From: Bombardia bombarda
Taxonomy: Eukaryota; Ascomycota; Sordariomycetes; Sordariales; Lasiosphaeriaceae
Length of the DNA: 64,000 bases
Direction of reading: 5' to 3'
Assembly: GCA_030512295.1 (NCBI GenBank)
Contig: JAULSR010000003.1
Span: 930,001-994,000, forward strand
Below are positions 49,525 through 61,647 of this stretch, piece after piece. Below the pieces are notes generated by a model. That model ran no database searches. It saw nothing but the letters and a program-made list of their open reading frames with translations, and was not told the origin of the DNA. Position 1 is the first letter of the stretch; each line of letters starts with the position of its first letter. The position numbers were made by a program, and so were the translations under genes.

Positions 49525-49922
49525 CTACTAGTTGGCTAAGCCTAAACCGGTAACCTTTGGCTAATGGTTGGTCAACATTGCGACAGCACTGTTTGTCTAA
49601 CCCAGGTTTCTAAATACGGGTTTGGGAAGATATACTAATCACAACTTGAAGCTAGCACCGGATTTCAGATTATCAAAACATGATGTTTACGTTCGATTTT
49701 TGCTAGCCCCGAAGAACACGACGTTTGTTTCCTTGTTACGCCATTCGATACCCAGACCCGAATTGGGAAAACCTCTGTTGCGGACTACGACTGAGCTGAG
49801 GGAAAGACTTGTGATGAATTTGGACCGGAGATTTTGGTATTTGCGGAAGATAATACCACGTTTTTATGATGGACTTTTGAGAGCCGCCGTAGAGCTAGAT
49901 GTTTGCGTATACACCAACCAGA

Positions 49923-49996
49923 CTGAATGGCTTCACTCGGATGGTCCGGTATTCTGTGGCTGGTTTGACTGCGTTCAGATTTGGCAGCTGCCCATA
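49923..49996 (+). repeat. dispersed repeat, copy 2
   Basis: Second copy of the 74-base segment at 46511-46584. It lies at the end of an open frame (49,622-50,002) whose last residues (EWLHSDGPVFCGWFDCVQIW) come from the repeat. The other copy is not open in the same frame context. Confidence 0.9.
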
Positions 49997-50002
49997 GATT
50001 AG

Positions 50003-50682
50003 GCGAATTAGGCGTGGAACAAGACAAGGACAACTATGATAGACAGGTCCTGGGGCTTGTTGCGTAGCTACGAAGTGGCACCGAAAGTTTCCACGAGCGG
50101 ATGCCCAAATAGTTCGTCCAGTACCATCACCATTTGTCTACTAAGGCCTGTAGAGCGATGAAATTTGCCATATTAAAAATAAAGTTCACTAACAGCGGCA
50201 CATCGACGACCTTGAGGCTCGTTGCCGGCAAGGTTACGGCAGCAATCACACCACAATACTGACAGATTGGTCAATAACCAAGTGCACCATAATCACAGGC
50301 AACATAAGCAGGCCAGACAAATAGCCATACATCTGGTTTCCTTCATTACTTCGCCATTCATCACCCAATACTAATAAAACTACTCATGTCCAACTTGAGC
50401 CCATGCTACCCACAACACCAGTCCCAGAACCCATCAATACCAATCAATAAAGAGCAACATGCCCATTGGTAGTAATGACCCATGCTATCTATGCCACAGC
50501 CTAACCTATGGTGTATGTACTTAAAAAAAAAAAAGAAAAAAAAAATATGGGCTACCAGGTATATAACATCGGCCTCAATACATAAATACATGGCCGTCAA
50601 CCCAAAACAAGCACACACACGCATCTACCCAACCGGGGTGATGCGATATAATTATACATAGAACGCGTGACATGATATTTAC
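50003..50682. other. spacer, no gene seen
   Basis: Downstream flank of the CSC1-like gene; A-rich, with a poly-A run at about 50,523-50,545. No gene or structured element recognised. Confidence 0.6.
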
Positions 50683-53402
50683 TCATCCCTCCCGCCATAT
50701 GTGCGTATCACCCAGACTTACAGCGCTGGACGAGTTGCTAGCGGCAGAAGCAGCACCGGGCCGAGTGCCAACAGTTTCATCGCCATAAATCTCAGGCGCA
50801 GCATCTTCCGGCTGCGGATATCTGTAGTCTCCAGATTCAGACTCCGACGTAGTCAACGGAGGTGGAGGATCCTGATAAATCCAAGGCTGTTCGAGTCTGC
50901 ACCAACATCAGCATCAACAACCTCTAAACAAAAAGCAAAGAAACGGAAAAACTCACGGCGCCACCAAACTCGGATTCACAAATCTCGCCCCCTTCTCCCG
51001 ATCCTCATCGACCGTGCTCCCCCTCCTCAACAACTCCCTCCCCTCCTCCCCCTCCCCTCCAGATCCTCATCCAGAATCGCGCTCACCCCGCCCTCCCCCG
51101 TGCCCTCCCCCCTCTTAATACTCCTCAACGAGATAAACCTCGTCAGCGGCTCAAACTGCCCCTTGTACGCAAAGCTATACCACACCGTCGCCAGCAACAA
51201 CGGCACGATCAGCAACGCCACCGTGAACGCCGACCGCAGCGCCAGGTACCCCGACATGGTCAGCTGGAACACCACCAGCCCCAGCAGGATCCGGTAGCAA
51301 ATCATGCGCCACGCGCCGCCCGTAGCGTGCTGCGGCTGGTCCATGGCGTACACGAGCTGGTACTTGTACGTGAAGTACCCCAGGCTGAAATACGCCACGC
51401 CCAGCCCGAGCGCCAGGAACCCGTTGGGCAGCGTGCTGTACACCAGGCACAGGATGAAGACCAGCAGGGCCGTCGGCAGGTAGAAGCCATAATAAAACAT
51501 GGGCGGCTGCACCATCTGGGCGTAGTCGCGCGGCGTCTTGGCGCCCATGCGGTAGATGGGGTAGAGCGCGACGGACCCGAACTCGAGCAGGCGGAAGGGG
51601 AACAGGCCCAGGCCCTGGAGCATGATGAAGTTTGTGTAAAAGTTGCTCAGGTCCTCGATCTTTTGCGCCAGCGTGATGGCGATGTACGTCGTGTCTTTTA
51701 AGCTGTTGCGGAGCACGTCGAAGATGGACGTGACGGCGCCGAAGACGGTGAAGATGAGGAAGATGTTGAAGAAGGTGAAGAAGAAGTTCTTGCTGATGGT
51801 CGAGAGCGCCACGTCGCCGTGCGAGATCATGCCCTGCTGGTACGAGAGGTAGTCGTACAGGTAGGGGACCGCGACGTTGAGCAGCGAGACGACGGCCGTG
51901 GGCAGGCCCGTCTGCACGAGCGAGCGCGCGATGTCGTGCTTGGTGAGCCATTCAGAGAGCGAGGGGAACACGGTCTTGATGGTGCAGAGGCTGAGCACCG
52001 AGGCGAGGAACGCCACGGGCACCAACCACACGACGGTGAGGAAGGCGACGAAGACGGTGATGACCCACGAGCGGGCGCGGCGCTTGACGCGCGGCCGGTA
52101 CGTGTTGCGCCAGACCACGTCGGAGGGCGCGGGCGCGGGCTTGGTGAGCAGGTGGCCGGGGCGGGGGTCGATGAGCGCCTGGATTGCCATCTGACAGGCT
52201 GCAATAGAGTCCATGGTCACAAAAGCAAGGTCGGCGGGCTCGTACGTCTTCTTCCTGGCGGCAACGATTTTCTCGTCGAGCTTGCGCAGCTTCTCTGAGT
52301 AGTAGTCGATGGCGTCTGTCTTGCGGCTCTGCAGGCGGAGGAAGCCATACCAGAACCGGGCTTGCGGACGTTCTCTTTCGGAGGAGTATAGGGAGGAACC
52401 GGCCAGCAGACGGCCGTTTTCTGCAGCTTCCTCGTCGACGGCTTCCTGACCGGGGAGTTGGTCGAATGCTTCTATCTCCTCCTCGTTGATGCCCCGGTCC
52501 TGTTGTTGTAGGTGTTGGGTTAGTTGCAGCGGCTTTTGACCGAGATAGACGCTCCATGTCTCCTCGAGCTTTGCTAGAACTGCCTGTCGTTCGTCGAACA
52601 GGTCGTCAATCTCCTTCCAGTTGCGGCAAAGTGTCACACTCTCGACCTTGCCGATCTCGAGCTTCTGTACCAGGGCCTTGATGGCTTTCTCACTCCTCAG
52701 ATCCTTGGAGATCCCAGAGACGCGGAAAGTTCGATCGGTGATGGTGGATTGTGTGCCCAAATAGTCCTGTCGAACGCGGATGACCTTGTAGGTCTCCCTG
52801 TTGATAAAGTACAAAGTGAGCCCGGTAAAGAAGTAGGTAAAGACCAGGTATGACCACAAATATCCCATGTTGCGGTTGAAACTATTGTCGTCCTTTTCGG
52901 AAGTATGGTGTTGATAGTCGCGGTAGGTGGCGTATGAGTGAAAGGGGAACAGGGGCGAGGCCAGCGAGTCGGAAGCGTCGGTGTGGAACTTCTTGTCCTT
53001 GACGTAGCGGATGTTGATGGGCTCAAGGACGAAGGCGGCGAAGAAGAACATGATGCTGAACAGCTTCACCGACATCTTGAAGAAGGTCAGGAAGACGTAG
53101 GCGTCGAGGCCGGCCGAGGCGAGCACCTGTTGCTCCGTGATGCGGTACAGGTGGGGGATCCAGCCCAAGAAGGTATCGGGGAGGACGGGAAGGCCGATGG
53201 CAGGGTCGAAGTTGCGCTTGCGCGCAGCGTAGAGCGACTTCCATCGAGGTCGAAGGATGCAAAAGGCGAGGAAAGCAGAGATGCCCAGGACGAGCGAAAT
53301 GACAAGCTGCAGCTGTGTGTCTTTCGCGCCTGGACCGACAAACTCGTCTCCGGTGCATCTTGTGTTGTTCTTGCCCTTGTCGGGGTCCTGGAACACGTCC
53401 AT
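50683..53402 (-). CDS. CSC1/OSCA-like membrane protein (RSN1/PHM7 type), frame break near C-terminus
   Basis: Member of the TMEM63/OSCA/CSC1 family of osmo- or mechanosensitive cation channels. Long exon 53402-50957 and a last exon 50896-50683. In order: N-terminal hydrophobic spans (LVISLVLGISAFLAFCILRP, FFKMSVKLFSIMFFFAAFVL), a cytosolic domain (KALVQKLEIGKVESVTLCRN), then about eight more spans with the family core (TISKNFFFTFFNIFLIFTVF; TNFIMLQGLGLFPFRLLEFG). The plain open frame stops at 51027 inside a C-rich/G-rich tract (51,034-51,060). One base missing there would restore the frame into a tail (RRGSTVDEDREKGARFVNPS), a GTGAGT..GCAG intron and a last exon ending DTHIWREG, for 886 residues. 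The tail's acidic, Pro-rich composition fits the family's variable C-terminus. Confidence 0.92.
51034..51060 (-). other. G-rich tract at CSC1-like frame break
   Basis: On the coding strand this is a run of GGGG/GGGAGG units. The channel frame stops at 51027 just beyond it, while the adjacent frame continues as protein-like sequence through a well-formed intron. Confidence 0.65.
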
Positions 53403-54813
53403 GATGGGCGGCGGCGGCGACGTATGGTGGTGGTTGAGACTCGACTGGCGAGCTCCTCGGTGTTTGTTGTGGGCTGGAGCTGGAGCTTTGGGATGCAGCT
53501 TTGGGATGCAGCTTTGGGGTCGTGGGCCGCCCGCTTGATGTGGCTTGGCCTTTGAAAGATCGAGCGCGCTACCAAATACGCGAGCGGATAAGGTAATGCG
53601 TGGTGACGTGATGTCAGGGGGCTGTGGGGACGCTGAACATTGCGCACGTGCCTTTCATGTCTGCCTGGGCCTTGCCAATCTTCCATCAGGATGTCGGATT
53701 TTTATTGGATGCACTACAACCCTAACCCGTATGGTCCAACGTTGTGAAACATTAAAACATCAAGCACCTCACGGCTGAACCACCAGCGCCCAATATTCAA
53801 TTGAGCTGTCGGAGTATCGCCTGTCTGTCCTTGTATAGCAACTGGAACCTTGATCGAATGTTGGATGGTATATTTTCAGGACATGCTTAATCCACGATGT
53901 AGTGGAAAAGGATATAAACACAACACACAATGCTGGGAAATGCGTAGTTCTACGAGGTAAGAATGTGAATGAACATGATTCCTCATATATTTGTTTCAAA
54001 ATACGCACATACTTATGGACGGAAAATTCAACACCTTTAGCCGAAATGCAATATCTATCAACTGAATATGCCTCAAATATCTGACTATCACAAAGCAAAT
54101 ACGTTGCTACTGTGAGATTCTCTGTGGCGTTCACATCCTCAAGATCAATCATTGTCTGATCTCACCAATGCTCGTTCCATTGATGTAATCCATTACCTAT
54201 ATAGCTCAACCGTGACAACGGCAGTGATATACTATCCTGACCCTAATGCTAGTCCTCCTCAGACAGGCAGCAATCCTCCAGGGGTAGAAGTGAAGCAACA
54301 AAAGAAGCGGGAAGACCAGGGAAATAACAACGCCAGCTTCGTCGAATACTAATACCTACCTACTTCAAATGCCAAAACAACAAAATCTCGGAAAAACATC
54401 GAGACGCCTTTAAGTCAGGACTTAAACCTTGCAATTTTCCCATCGCTCAACTTCAGCACCATCCACCCCATCCACCCCATTCAATCCTCTGTTTCACTCT
54501 GTGAGAAACCAGTACTTGAGAACGCCCGCCAACAACCCCCCAAACTCATGACGCCGTTCAAGTCATCCAGCACCCGACCCCAACACCAGTATTGAAGAGC
54601 AAATCAGTTCCCAATCCCTCACCTGAGAAGCCAAAGAATCAGTCGCAAGACCTGATCAAACATTGCCCGTAAGACACACTGGTAGTCCAGTCGTCAGGAC
54701 AACGAACCCCCCTAATAACCCTGACAGTCCCGCTGCCCGCTCTGGGACTGCTTGTATTCCCAACTCCACTCCCACTTCCATTCAACCCCATATTGATCTC
54801 TTCTCCACCGCCA
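53403..54813. other. spacer between channel and GPCR genes
   Basis: This holds the CSC1-like promoter and the 3' flank of the GPCR gene. It is AT-richer than the genes, with a single CCCTAACCC telomere-like word at about 53,709. An alternative GPCR frame stays open over 54,639-54,860. Confidence 0.55.
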
Positions 54814-56899
54814 TCACCACCACCACCGCTCCTCGCCGAAAACCTCCTCCCCTCGCTCGTATAAACAACCCCCCAATCCCATTCCCACCAACACCAGTCC
54901 CACCAACACCCACACCCCCTCGCTCCCCAACCTCTCGTCCCCCCTCCCCACCCTCCCCGCCCAAATCCCCCACCGCACCCTAAAATCACCCACCTCCTCC
55001 ACCAACACCACCCACGTCGTCGCGCAGTAAATCACCGCGTTCCACACCCCCTGCAGCGGCAGCACCACCGCGCTCGCCAGGTTCAGACCATAGCTCGTGC
55101 TCGTCGGGTGCAGCAGCGAGTGCACCCTGTTGATGCTGCTCGGCGTCCAGGTGACCAGCACCGAGATGGCAAACACAAACGAGGTGCGCAGGTACGCGAG
55201 CTTGATGGGGTCGAGCTTGTCCAGCTTCGCGCTGAATTTTGCCCACGTCTCGTGCAGGCGGCCAAAGAGAAAAAACCAGAGCCGGCCGGGCAGGGAGGTG
55301 GGCTGTTGCTTCTTGCGCTGCGCGCGGAGCATCTTCTTGCGGTCGGCTTTGGAGGTGGAGGAGACGGAGGAGAAGGTGGTGAAGGGGATGGAGGGCGGGG
55401 TTGTGCCTGCTGAGTGGTGGTGGTGGTGGTGGTGGTGGTGGTGGTGGTGGTTGTGGGTATGGTGGGCGTGGGTAGTTTTGGGGGAGTAGCACGGGGCGAT
55501 TAGGTCGTCGTTGAAGGAGGAGTCGTCGTCGTTGTCGAGGCCGGCTAGGTTGTTGCCGCCGCTGCGGCAGGTGAAGGTGGTGGTCCAGGGGTGGGCGGCC
55601 GCGGTTGCGGCTGGCGGTGGTAGGACGGGGGCGATGGAGGGGGCGGGTGTGGAGGGCGGCGTCGTCTGGCTGTCGGAGCACTCGGCCGTGGTGACTTGGA
55701 CTTCGGTGGTGACGGTGCCGTAGCACCCGGGGTGCATTGTGACGGAGGCGAGGTTCTGCTGGGGGCGTTAGTGTGTACGTGTGTGCGCGGCACGGACTTG
55801 GGGGCGGACAGCATCTGGATCTGGCATGATCTCAGGTGGGGAGGACAGAGTGACGTAGTGTGGGTGGTGCGACGTGAGGGAGGGACACTAGTTGTTGGAA
55901 TTGATGAGAGCTTGAGAGGGGTGTGGATGGAGAGGGGGGCTTCTTCCCGTCTCCCCGTCTGAGCTCACCTTCTCGCAATCCCGGACATCGGAGGCGGAAA
56001 TATCTTTGGCCTGAGCGCTCAGTGTCAGGTTGCGCAGTTGGTTGCGCTGGTGGAAGACGTGATAGCCGACGGCGACATAGATGAGACCCGACAGGATGAT
56101 ACAGGCCCATATGGGGAGGTAGTACGTAAAGATACGAAGCGAGTTGTACGTGTCACCGATCCAGCACCAGAGCTAATGAGTGGCAAAAACACAAGCAGGC
56201 ATGTAGTCAGCATTTGTTTCCATTCGTCAAAAGAAGGCATCCAAGCAGTGCGAATGCGGCTACTTGGAGCAATACAATAGGGCGCACTCACCGTGGCATT
56301 ACCATATATCTGGTTATTGTGGGGCGCGTATATGAGGCAGATGATTGCCGGCACCGAGGGTAGCCCAAAACATATAACGCAATAGACCCAGAGGTACTCG
56401 CGAAAGAAGTTTGGGTTGGCAGCCAGGAAGAAGACCATGTAGACATTGATGGCCATGGCCAGTGACCACCATGGATCTGACTGCATAAACCTAGACAAAC
56501 ACACCGAACCCAAGGTCAGCTTGGCTGAGGCAAAGACTGCCTGTGCTGCTGGGGGCGCGGCACGCCCACCCACTACACCGGTGAAAGAAAAGTGAAGACT
56601 TACATCTCGAGCAAAAACGCCTGGACGCGGCACAGCGACGATGAGTCGCCCCCTAGAATGCCCGCGTAGCCAATAAGGCAGGCGACGCTGGCGCCAACAT
56701 TGGCTATGGAGGCGAACAAAATGAATGTGTTCGGAACGGTGCGCAACCTCTTGAAGAGGGCAAAGGTGATGAAGATCAGGAAGACGCCCACCAAGCTCAG
56801 AGAGGCCCCGAGCCTCTCAACGTGCTGGATGGTGTCGCGCTGGGAGCTGGTGAGATTCATGTAGCCACTGACACCGGGGTCGATCTTGAGTATGCCCAT
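54814..56899 (-). CDS. cAMP-receptor-like seven-helix GPCR
   Basis: Fungal GPCR of the cAMP-receptor-like (Crl/Dicty_CAR) class, a plasma-membrane sensor coupling to heterotrimeric G proteins; ligand unknown. Exons 56899-56604, 56490-56292, 56172-55969 and 55758-54814 join in frame to 547 residues. Seven spans: LGASLSLVGVFLIFITFALF, FILFASIANVGASVACLIGY, WWSLAMAINVYMVFFLAA, YLWVYCVICFGLPSVPAIIC, YYLPIWACIILSGLIYVAVG, then after a third intracellular loop of about 170 residues SFVFAISVLVTWTPSSINRV and LASAVVLPLQGVWNAVIYCA. The loop contains a poly-His run. The C-terminal 20 residues (after GLGG) look non-native; another frame remains open to 54639. The ATG at 56899 is chosen because the receptor starts MGILKIDPGVSGYMNLTSSQ. 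Confidence 0.9.
55413..55450. repeat. coding GTG/CAC triplet array
   Basis: A run of about twelve GTG triplets encodes a polyhistidine tract in the third intracellular loop of the GPCR. Confidence 0.95.
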
Positions 56900-58995
56900 G
56901 ATGGAGTAAAAAGGAGAGAACAGAAACAAAAGAGAGGGGAGACAACGACCGTGTTTGGAACAAGGGGATATTAACTGGTCGCCACACACACTTTTTGACT
57001 GAGGTCACGGTGTGTAATGGGGGGGAGATGCACTCGGGTGGTCGGGATGCTGGATCAAACGTGGCTTTCAGAAGTGGATTGGGTGTGATGGTCGAGGTGA
57101 TGAATGGTTCAGAGACCCGCGAGATTGGGTATAGGCCGGTCTGATGTGTGTGGTCTGAGTGGTGTGGGTGGTGCGGGTAGCATGTACGGGGTGGGTGGTG
57201 AGTGTGGGTGGTGAGTGTGGGTGCAGTGAGTGTGGGTGCACTAGGTGTGTTGCGGTGGTTGTTATTGATGCTTTAAACTGGCTTCAATGTTGCACCTCTC
57301 CGTCCCTCCAGTCGCCCCTCCCTGACGGCCGCAGCCAAGAGATTCTGAGGCGACAGTGTTTCGATTGTAGGTAATCCGGGCGCTTGCACAAGATCAACGG
57401 CCTCAGCAGATAGATATTTGACGTATCGTATCCCTCTGAAAAGACTGTTGAGCTGCTATCTGGAGTGATGGAGGCCAAGACCGAGCCGGCGTCTCCAACT
57501 AGCAACGGTCTGATCTGTCTGATGGCTGTCTGTCTGTGCGAGAGTCCTTGTCACTGGGGCGCGCGGATGATATTGGGGCGTCTTGATCGCCGAGAACAGT
57601 CAAGACCCAAGACCAAAACAGCCCATTAAGCAGGAACTGGAACCAACTCAAGACACAGCACTTGGCTGAGCTGCGGGTTGTGTGCACTGTGTTTGGTGTG
57701 GTGGGCGATGGTGGTGCCGGTGGGAGACGGTTTGTCTGGGGACGACGCGGGTTCAAGACAGGTAAGGAACGGCAGCCACCAAATTTGGGATGCGTAGTAC
57801 TTTGAAGACGGATAAAACTGAAGACGGATAAAACTGAAGACAATGCCCGAGACTAAAGGCCAGACCGGACTCGGCACGAGAAAGCGAAAGAGGTGCTAGG
57901 AACGATACAGGAAAGACGTGCGGGATGGGACAGGTTGGATGTGCTGGCTGCATGAGAGTGCAGCATCCATTTGCAATTGCAGCCCATCTGCTCGCCCTTG
58001 TCGGGAAGCAAAACTCGCTTCCCGTCCGGTGTCCTCGAGCCGGACCGTCTCAAGAATGCCTAGTTGACGGGAACTTTCCATCCCCGGGGTCTGCTACTCT
58101 AGTCTACTGGTCAAACCCCACGTACGGCCATAGTAGTTCCAAATGCTATGACGGAAGTGCCTAGTGGGTATCTAGGTAAGTGAGGTGAGGGGCAAGGTGA
58201 ATGAATGGTACGTACGCACGAATGCACCCGGTGCTGTTGCCGGACGACCAACTGGGAGCTTCAATCCACCTGCAGCAAGCCCGCAGGGTTGAGCAGGTCC
58301 GACTCAACAAAGCAAATTACCTGTACGACGTGGCTACATTGGTGACATGGTCTGATTGGGCGGACGTGGCTATCCACAGCATCACGACAGGTCGGACCTT
58401 CACATCAGCTGCAAATGGGTTTCTGTCCCAGCATATTGCAGCGCAGAGGCAGCCCTCTCCAGCTCAGTGGCAAGCAAGCACCATGCCAGATCGATGGAAC
58501 GGCAGCTGATCGGAGGCAGGGATTGCAATGAAAGATGATGCAGACACTAGACCATTGAATGCAGGCACTTGGGGGCAGGCACTGGAGCCAGTGGATATTT
58601 CATGGCGAGGGTGGGTGAGGGAGAGCGACAAGCTCATTCGTTGCGGACTGATGTGTATTGGGCACCAGGCACCAATGTATATGAGTGATTGATTGCTCAT
58701 TGCTCAAAAAAAAGTTGGCCGATGGATAAGGTACCTGCGAGTGTGTGGATAAGGTGAGTGAGGAAGGAGCAAACGTGAGGAGAAGATTTCAGCCGTCGGC
58801 GTCATGGACGATTGGCCCAAAGCATAACCGCTGCTTAGTCGAGTAACATGTGTTCGAGGGTTCAGTTTCTGATTGTGTGCGATGAAGAAAATGGCGCCGC
58901 ACATACCAAATCGATATGCGACTGCAAACGAACGCGATTCACCATGAAATTGTTCGAGGCCACACAATGCAGCTTTCTCCTCGATTTGAGCTATC

Positions 58996-59034
58996 ACTTC
59001 TCCTGCCCACTTCTCCTGCCCACTTCTCCTGCCT
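58996..59034. repeat. 13-bp minisatellite, three copies
   Basis: Unit ACTTCTCCTGCCC repeats three times (the last ends CCT). Confidence 0.9.
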
Positions 59035-60499
59035 GATCAATTGTGCTTTCGAGCTCACCCCACACAAACGTGCAGCCACACACAAAAAGTTGATCAGTCA
59101 TAGCTTCCAAATCCGAGAACTTTCATCCCATTAGCCCCCTCCCCTCCCAATGAGACGGCTAGCTGCCTTGCGCGGATGCATAAACGGCCGGCCCTCTCGA
59201 GCCCCCCTCAATCCCTTCCCTCTTCCGTCCACCACATAGCGTACTACTTACTCTACATGTACCTAGCAGGCGGACACCAGCATCGACACACCGTAACACG
59301 ACGTTTTGCCTTCCAATTCGCTCGCCATTACCCCACGGGAATCACCAGATTACCGCAATTATCTCCTCTCCTTTCTCGCATCCTCGCCGTCACCGCCCTT
59401 GCCGAACAGGACTATTGAAAGGCGATAAGGCAAGAAAAAAAGGCAAGCTCCCGACTTGGCGTTTTCTTTTTCTTTGCTGGCTCCCGAAAAACTGCGGACA
59501 GTGGAGCAGAACATCTGCAGACAACACTGCATCCCAGGTGCATCTCCGAGATAGAGATTGACATACGTTATACGACTTTGCCCCGCGCACAAAGATCCCA
59601 CATACGCAGCAGTGCCCATTATCTGCAACATAATCCCGGGTGGCTTCTTCCTCTGATGCGCGTCCCGCATTGAGGTGGATGAGAGGTCGGGTGAGATGGT
59701 GTGGTGCGCGTCCAGCCCTCATCATGATTGTTTTCCCCTCCCCTTAGACCATATGTTGGGAGAGATCTGTGTGGCCAATGTCTGGTGTCTGCTGTGTTCC
59801 CGCTCTAAAGCAGCAGGGACATAACCATGGGTGCGCGCCAGTCGTGCTGTGTTCAGTATGTCCTCCTCCCCCTTTCTCTGCCCGCATCAGATGATTGGAA
59901 GTGGGTGGTACAAGCTTACTTGATTGCCCGCTTGTTGGGTGGTCTATGTGGTCGTGCATTGGGGCACACCCCTTTATCTAGTCATTTGACGTTCTTGGGG
60001 ATCCTAGGTTGGGGTGTGTCGAACACAAAAGATCTCGCTGGGACGTTGTACCTGCATTAAGTGTGTGGTTGCTCTACCTTGCCTACTTTGCCCAACGTAC
60101 CCAAGATAGGTATGTTTTCATGATGCTGGTGAGTAGCTCTGGCTTGTGTACGTGTGTGTTGCATTGCACGTCCAATCTGGTTGAAACTTCAAGTCGTCAC
60201 CCTTTCCATCGCACAAGTTGGGTTGGCAAATGACTGTTACACTCTGTCGTGTCGGGGCAGCGATGCCGAGACATTGGAGTTGTAACGGATTGTGACCATG
60301 ACCGGGTTCAGATAAACGCCAAGTCAGACGGTGATAAAGTTAGATACATATAAAAGATAAATGGCGAGTCAATTGAGCATTGTAACGTGTTTAGATAGGT
60401 AAAATGGTTTGTTCTCGAAAAGAAGTAGGACTTACATAATGAATATGTAAGAGAAGGCAGGTACGCCTGATCAAGGTGGTCACAATGAAGACAACTGGG

Positions 60500-60592
60500 C
60501 AGGCGAGCAATGAAGATAGCTAGGAAGGCGAGCAATGAAGATAGCTGGGAAGGCGAGCAATGAAGATAGTTGGGAAGGCGAGCAATGACTGG
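60500..60592. repeat. 25-bp minisatellite, three and a half copies
   Basis: Unit AAGGCGAGCAATGAAGATAGCTGGG starts at 60,500, 60,525, 60,550 and 60,575 (truncated). Copy differences include a CT transition (GCTGG to GTTGG). Confidence 0.9.
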
Positions 60593-60879
60593 TATTGGCG
60601 TAAGACTTCAACCTGGCCCTCGCAACGGAAGGTGGGCGAGGGCCGCTGCTTATATACATAGTTGGTAGGATGACTGGCATGTGCTTGGGGATGTCCGATG
60701 TCCTTACAGAATAGTGCATTGTAGCAACCATTATAACTATCGTAGTTGTTGATTAAGAGTAATAATCTTTAGAAGCCTTTAAAGCCTATTTAAAAGAATG
60801 GTATCCGCTTGCCGTATAGATACTATTTATAGTTTGTAGTACTTTGCGAGATATACGTGTTAATAATAAATAAAAAGAT

Positions 60880-61450
60880 TATAAATTAAAAGCATATTAT
60901 AATGCCTAAAGAGCAAAAAGTCTACAGATGACCTTTCTTTATTATATATAAACAATAACAAAGAGAGATAGAGTCTAGGTATATAAGTTAGATATTTAAA
61001 ATTAAGAAGCTCTTATATAATATAATAACTATAAATATTTATCTTTCTAGATATGTTAGGAAATTATTAAACTTTGTCATATTTGTGCAAAATCTAGTCA
61101 TTGTAACAAAGTCAGAGGTTAATACTATTTTTAATAAAATGTTTTATACCTTTTGACTACAAGTTACCTTACATGCTGAACTAGGAACGTATCTTTGTTA
61201 TCACAACTACTGGCAAACACAGTGGCAAGTTTGAGATATGAAGAACAGGAGAGGTTATATGCTCCAAAAATAGTATTGTACATGTATTCATGACTGATCT
61301 GAAGATTAATCGCCTCTTTGTTGCCTTAATAAAGTTCATGTTATCCTACACTGTAACTGCTCATCCTGAGCAAGATGGTGCAGACTGATAGATAGACTTG
61401 GACATCACATACGACAACCATAGAGTAATCGGCCTCTATTTACTATCATA
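60880..61450 (+). mobile_element. Ty3/gypsy integrase relic, AT-rich
   Basis: Degenerate remnant of a retrotransposon pol gene; it lacks an open frame. A zinc-binding block reads CHICAKSSHCNKVRG in one frame at 61,075-61,119, matching the HHCC integrase motif (CxxC pair). At 61,356-61,388 a TA-HPE-DG run, followed by QTDR one frame on, matches the gypsy integrase signature around the catalytic core. Flanking sequence has many TAA/TAG stops and is A/T-biased, as after RIP in filamentous ascomycetes. LTRs were not found. Confidence 0.72.
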
Positions 61451-61647
61451 GCACAACTCCTAGTGACCGAGTTCTAAGCAAATCAGATTACCTCTCCTAA
61501 GAAGGCAAGCACAGAATAGTTTCAACAACACTCTCAATTAGTACCCAACTATTCTACTGCCTATCCAATCACGGCCATAGCCAAGGTACTTATATACCCA
61601 AAACCCCGACCCACAACCGTCTACTTACACACCACTGCCCAAGCCCC

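Larger units (their letters stand above)
56900..61647. other. gene-poor region with relic transposon
   Basis: About 4.7 kb without a supported gene. Landmarks: a GTGGGTGGTGAG-type repeat at about 57,165-57,245, a 13-bp minisatellite at 58,996-59,034, a 25-bp minisatellite at 60,500-60,592 and an AT-rich gypsy integrase relic at about 60,880-61,450. Confidence 0.6.

Noticed and set aside
53700..53720. CCCTAACCC telomere-like word (also near 16,447)
   Set aside because: Single words, not an array; interstitial chance matches.
57200..57245. GTGGGTG-type direct repeats upstream of the GPCR
   Set aside because: Low-complexity G/T sequence without regular units; not treated as a defined element.
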